NCBI GenBank assembly: GCA_030068145.1
Contig: JAPJBO010001000.1
Span: forward strand, 1 to 64,000
DNA: 64,000 bases
From: Diplonema papillatum
Taxonomy: Eukaryota > Euglenozoa > Diplonemea > Diplonemida > Diplonemidae
Direction of reading: 5' to 3'
Part shown: in pieces, positions 60,141 to 64,000 of the stretch
Numbering within the stretch: the first letter of the stretch is position 1
How the letters are laid out: every line of letters starts with the position of its first letter
The notes under the pieces: model-generated
The model's input: the letters and a program-made list of their open reading frames with translations, nothing else
Database searches by the model: none
Told to the model about the DNA's origin: nothing
Translations under genes and position numbers: made by a program

Positions 60141-61019
60141 CCGGGCTATCGCACGTCGGAATTCCGCACCACGAGTGTGGTTGTGGAGAGCGACAGAAAT
60201 CGAAGTTGCTAGAACTACGCCGCCGACGAGGGCTCCAATCTTCCCAAGGCCCAACCAGAAGGACCCGCCCCGCTTCAAAGTGTCAACCGGAGACGCAACA
60301 GCACCGGCCTTATAACACGAATCAGTTTTTACATTTCATGCGCTGTGTATGTCCCCGCATGCAATCCCAGCGAGCTGATGACGGGGTGGTGCGACTTCGG
60401 CAAGCGCTCGCGATTGACACACAACGACCAAGACGCAATCAATTCGGTGCAACTCTTCCCCTCTCTTTCGTACGGTGGTCCTGGGTGTGACGAGCTACGA
60501 ACAGCCATCCTGCCTGCGACGATGGGCTGCCAAATGGTTTAGAGAGACCGAACACCGGCGCAGAAAAGACTCGGCGTCAAGCACAAATACCATTCCACGC
60601 ACGTTCTTGCAGTCCTCCCGCCATCGCCCGTTTTCTTTCTTATGCGTAATCCTAGCCCCGATCAACGCCTTTTTTTCTTAGAGTTTTTATTTCGCATCTT
60701 CTCCTTTTCATAAGGGCTCCTAGTTTTGCCGCGAGTTCAGTAATCACGAGTCTGCCCACGCGTCTTCGGCGCCCTCCAATTTCCAGCCTGGATTGCCGTG
60801 TCGTGTCGCTTTTTCTCTCTTTCCTTCGCCTGCTTTTTCGCTCCCGTGCCTCGCCCGCTGCTCTCATCATCACCCGGGGTGTGATGTGCTACCTGGACCG
60901 CTTGTCGCCGTTCGATCGAGTGAGGCAGTATTCGCTGATGCGTCTGGTCTGTGAACGATCCTACACCACCAGCTGCTGTACGCGTACCAGCTACATAGGA
61001 GCAGTCCATGCTGAGAGAT

Positions 61020-61039
61020 CAGTTCAAGCGCGAGTAAAT

Positions 61040-61072
<33 letters not shown>

Positions 61073-61110
61073 GAATGCCTCGTCTTCTGATTAAAGACGC
61101 GCGAGACAGC
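61020..61110 (+). rRNA. 28S rRNA fragment (isolated, not a gene)
   Basis: 61023-61105 matches the most conserved part of eukaryotic 28S rRNA: TTCAAGCGCG, GGCGGGAGTAACTATGA, CTCTCTTAAGGTAGC, AATGCCTCGTC and GACGCGC in the right order and spacing. A few changes (GTAAATGG, GCCGAATG, TTCTGATT) against the usual sequence show it is a diverged fragment. The block holds the I-PpoI recognition sequence and the R2 insertion site. No other rRNA sequence is near. Confidence 0.8.
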
Positions 61111-61857
61111 ACATCTGCAAGCAGGTGGTCTCGGACCTAGCGCCACTGCCGACCACCTCCTAGCCGCTGCCGGGTGATACTGAGCTCAGCGGCACCTACG
61201 TAGTACGTCTCATATCCCATATGCATTTCACGTTCTGCTCAGTGCAACAGCCGGGTTGCACCAGCTCTGGAATTGTGCGGTTCGTTGGATGATGGTCATT
61301 CGACTCTCCGACCACTGGGTTGTGATGTCCTGCATTGTGCGCATCTACTATGCTAGCTTTCAGTGGGGCGCGGCGGCGCAACTAGTGCACGCTTCCGAGG
61401 CGGTGCTTGAAAGTTTCCGGGGGATGCTTCCATGCTCGCGGGCGCGGTGTTTTTATTGGGATGCTTCAGTGAGCCAGAGACACCGAGGCACCCGGTGCCC
61501 CAGAGAATTAGATGCACCAGCGCATCGAATGCCTCGAGAAGCACTGGGCAGCTTCAGTACAGGGTTGTGTGCCTCAAACACCGCAGTGCCCGCAGCCCGG
61601 TCAATCCGACTCAAGATGACCCGACACGAGCGTCCGTGTCGGTATCGAACGGCGAGGCCACGGGTGGGTGAGCAACAGCACACCTCAAAAAAACTGCGTT
61701 TGCCCGCGTCCAAGAAAATAAGCGCCCCCGAAGAAGTCCAACACCCACAGGGAACGTGTGGGGGAACCAGAGAGACAAAAAGCCGCAAGGAAAAGGGACA
61801 CGCCTCCCGCCCACCTTCCCAACCCCTCCTACCCGCGCACATCTGCCGTAGGTAGCC

Positions 61858-62649
61858 ATGGAGGACTATGACCCGGATGCAGAGCTCCAGTGGCTGACCG
61901 AGATGCTGGAGAAGAAGACCACCACACAAGCGGATGTGGCGGTCAGGCTCGAGAAGTTGAAGGTTTACGTCGACAGCTTCGCCGAGGACTTGAAGGACTC
62001 GAAGCACCTGCAGAAGAACTACGACAAAGCGACCGCCGAACTGGAGCGCCTGGAGCCGCTGGTCACGCAGATGAGGGAGGACGCGACGCGGCTGCAGTCG
62101 AGCTCGGAGGCGAATAAGGAGTTGACCGAGCTCACGGGGCAAATTCGATCGGCGATCACGAAGCAGTGCGAGAGGTTGCGGTTGCAGCGCTCCGACGACC
62201 TCCCGCCGCCGTTCAACAACTTGAAGTCGATCCAGGAGATCACGCGGGACCGGGAGAACGAAATCACCGTCGCGACGAAGCAGCTGCGCGAGCTGAAGAT
62301 GATCCTCAAAATGATGAAGCAGCACGAGGACGACCTCCGCGCCGAGTCCGACAAACTCATCGACGAAAAGACCGAAGAAAAAGACGCGGGTATTCTGCAC
62401 ATGACCATGCGCTGCCTCAGGGAGCGCGAGCAGCTGCTTGAGGACACGAAGGCCATCAAAATGGACATCGACGCCATCGAGCAGCACCTGCGCGCCGGGC
62501 ACTACGAGAACAAGCAGCGCAAGGAGCAGAGGCTCCTCGACCACAGGACAAAGATCCAGCACGACTACATCGACACCAACACCGCCGCCTTCGACGAGCC
62601 GACTGCCACCGGCGAGGACGTCGCGGTGCCCATGCGCTTTGAAGACAAG
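61858..62649 (+). CDS. Coiled-coil/PDZ-like gene, exon 1
   Basis: Starts at GTAGCCATGG (61858). 264 codons, predicted almost entirely helical and charged, with heptad-like runs (EKLKVYVDSFAEDLKDSKHL; KQLRELKMILKMMKQHEDDL; KAIKMDIDAIEQHL), so a dimeric coiled coil. It ends RFEDK before GTATTG in phase 0. Function unknown; cytoskeletal or scaffold role is only a guess. Confidence 0.85.
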
Positions 62650-63196
62650 GTATTGTTTGCGAGCACCAAACCCGAACCTACCTTCATCGAGCCGGCCCGC
62701 TCCGTTTCGAGTTTCTTTTTTTTGAGCCGTATCTCTTGAAACTGCATCGAAGTGCCTGCCGCTGTTTATCACGTGAATCACGGTCCACCACGGTCTATCA
62801 GGTCCATCCCTAGTCCCTAGAGCCGCATCGAATTGCCCGGTGCTGTATTCTTCTGTCTATCACGGTCTATCAAGCGGGGATGGACCGGCTCATTTTTGTA
62901 TACGCACCTGCTTTGTGCCCCGTTTTGGAATAGGGTTAATTGGGTAACGGCTGAACCGAAGTATAGCCCACTTGTCACCTTCACAAGTCGGCACTGGAGG
63001 AAAATAAACACGTAATTCCACCGGACAAATATGCCCGTTTTGGAATAGGGTTAATTGGGTAATGGCTGAACCGAAGTATAGCCCACTTGTCACCTTCACA
63101 AGTCGGCACTAGAGGAAAATAAACACGTAAATCCACCGGACAAATATGCCCGTTTTGGAATAGGGTCAACGCCCTGAACTAAAACACCCCACACAG
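62650..63196 (+). other. Intron with tandem repeat
   Basis: 547 bp. A about 113-bp unit containing CGTTTTGGAATAGGGT and CACCTTCACAAGTCGGCACT is tandemly repeated (62919-63030, 63031-63145, plus a partial third). 62745-62885 carries TATCACGGTC/CATCGAATTGC motifs like those flanking the Rab-intron satellite. Confidence 0.75.
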
Positions 63197-63478
63197 TTTG
63201 AGGCGGTGCTCCGAAAAGAGAACCCGAACGACCCCACTGGCCTGCAGTTCGAGGACAAGACGCGGCTCACGGGGGTCGTGCCAGGTTCTCCGGGGGAGAA
63301 GTGCAACTTCGGCAAGTTCATCGGTCGGCGGGTCACGCACGTCAACGGCCAGGAAATGAAGCCCGGCAACCCTCTTCGCCTGTCGGGGCTGTCGGAAGTC
63401 ACCGTCCGATTCGACATGGACGTAGAACACCTCCGCTGCTCCACGATTAAAACCGAGGAAGACGATCCGTTCAAGCAG
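63197..63478 (+). CDS. Coiled-coil/PDZ-like gene, exon 2
   Basis: Acceptor CCACACAG, phase 0. The text LQFEDKTRLTGVVPGSPGEK, FIGRRVTHVNGQEM, SEVTVRFDM has the strand-helix pattern of a PDZ-like peptide-binding domain (a GL.f......v..V.pgsPA......G..I..vNG pattern). It ends DDPFKQ before GTGCGC, phase 0. Confidence 0.8.
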
Positions 63479-63670
63479 GTGCGCGCCTTTTTCTCGTCGA
63501 ACCAGGGAATAATGCATGTAGGCGGTTGGGGTGGTGGGTAAGGCAACACTCCGAGAAAACCCGAATATCTGAGCCTTGTCACCCCCTGGCCTGAGCTCGA
63601 TTCCGCGGCGGATAAGAAGCGCCGGAAACATGGCACAGTGCTCTAAGCGGTAGTCACGAAAAGAGAGCAG

Positions 63671-64000
63671 GGGCAGATTATCGGTGGAATGCATTGCTAC
63701 GCTCGAAGGAGGAGGGATCGATACCAGTTGTGTGAGAAAGAAGACAAGAGAAACACTAATCGAGCAAAACACATGCAAAGTCCACAGGCATCAGAGTGGT
63801 GTAAATCGTCGACCGCACCCAAGACCGAGCCTAGGCCTTCGGGAGGCCCTACGCTGTGTGGGGGAGATCCACCGAGTGAGTATCGTCGTACACCCAACCC
63901 ATACGAACAGTTCGCCAAAAAGGAAGCACTGTACAAGGACCCGTACAAAGATCTCGAAGCCAGCACCGCCCAGATCAAGAAGGAAGTGCAGGCCGAGAAG
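63671..64000 (+). CDS. Coiled-coil/PDZ-like gene, exon 3 (partial, runs off the window)
   Basis: In-frame open sequence to the window end: SEYRRTPNPYEQFAKKEALY, KDPYKDLEASTAQIKKEVQA. The acceptor could be GAGAGCAG at 63670 or CCACAG at 63787; both give phase 0. An upstream in-frame stop at about 63642 limits the exon. The rest of the gene lies beyond 64000. Confidence 0.6.

Larger units (their letters stand above)
58200..61857. other. Intergenic stretch upstream of the coiled-coil/PDZ gene
   Basis: Contains the 59075-59185 dispersed repeat, the 59923-60140 MITE and the 28S fragment near 61020. 59556-59894 (+) is an unrecognised 112-codon frame (CGQCEKMLGDLVRIEQ). 61256-61855 (+) is open but ends just before the next gene and looks like leader DNA. 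Confidence 0.35.

Noticed and set aside
61453-62781. 442-codon minus-strand ORF over the coiled-coil exon
   Set aside because: Antisense shadow; the plus frame has a plausible start, coiled coil and in-phase splice to a PDZ-like exon.

Overview
The window is nuclear DNA from a microbial eukaryote with a repeat-rich, intron-containing genome. The genes have canonical GT..AG introns (donors mostly GTATG), GC-rich codons, a prenylated Rab, a secreted single-exon hydrolase and a membrane-anchored TYW1. Nothing is organised as a bacterial operon. A large-genome alga or alveolate/stramenopile protist fits, but that is inference and I cannot name the species.

Layout. 1-9343: no convincing host gene, only terminal-inverted-repeat (TIR) elements, minisatellites and a duplicated block made of a 16-bp minisatellite plus a tRNA-like SINE head. 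9344-24571 (+): a potassium-dependent sodium/calcium exchanger (NCKX/SLC24 type) in at least six exons. Its second intron (about 8.9 kb) is packed with nested mobile elements: a hAT MITE, hAT transposase relics, LINE relics, a foldback element, a TA-inserting element with a small acidic protein gene, and a TIR element also found at 1.5-2.3 kb. Its fourth intron holds another TA-inserting element that encodes an AT-hook/PIP-box protein. 24572-31404: repeats and no confident gene. 31405-35349 (+): a two-exon Rab GTPase whose 3.3-kb intron carries two nearly pure satellites. 37161-44678 (+): an apparently intact non-LTR retrotransposon sitting inside an (AC)n microsatellite. 45749-45940 (-): one orphan anoctamin-like exon. 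48891-51737 (+): a secreted TIM-barrel hydrolase-like protein. 53917-55890 (+): TYW1. 57405-58140: a minisatellite. 59923-60140: a MITE. About 61020-61110: a 28S rRNA fragment. 61858-64000 (+): the first exons of a coiled-coil/PDZ-like gene that runs off the window.

The host genes are unrelated housekeeping functions (ion transport, vesicle traffic, tRNA modification, secreted hydrolysis) and do not form a pathway. What links the window is its mobile DNA. The strongest candidates for something undescribed are: (i) the retrotransposon with a Q-rich coiled-coil/Tudor-like ORF1 and an OTU-endonuclease-RT-RNaseH ORF2, flanked on both sides by (AC)n; (ii) a repeated CX2HX4CX2C..CCRX2H module shared by that element and two relics; and (iii) two 1-kb TA-inserting elements, each with an empty-site paralogue in this same window and each encoding a small non-transposase-like protein with a PIP-type motif near its C-terminus.
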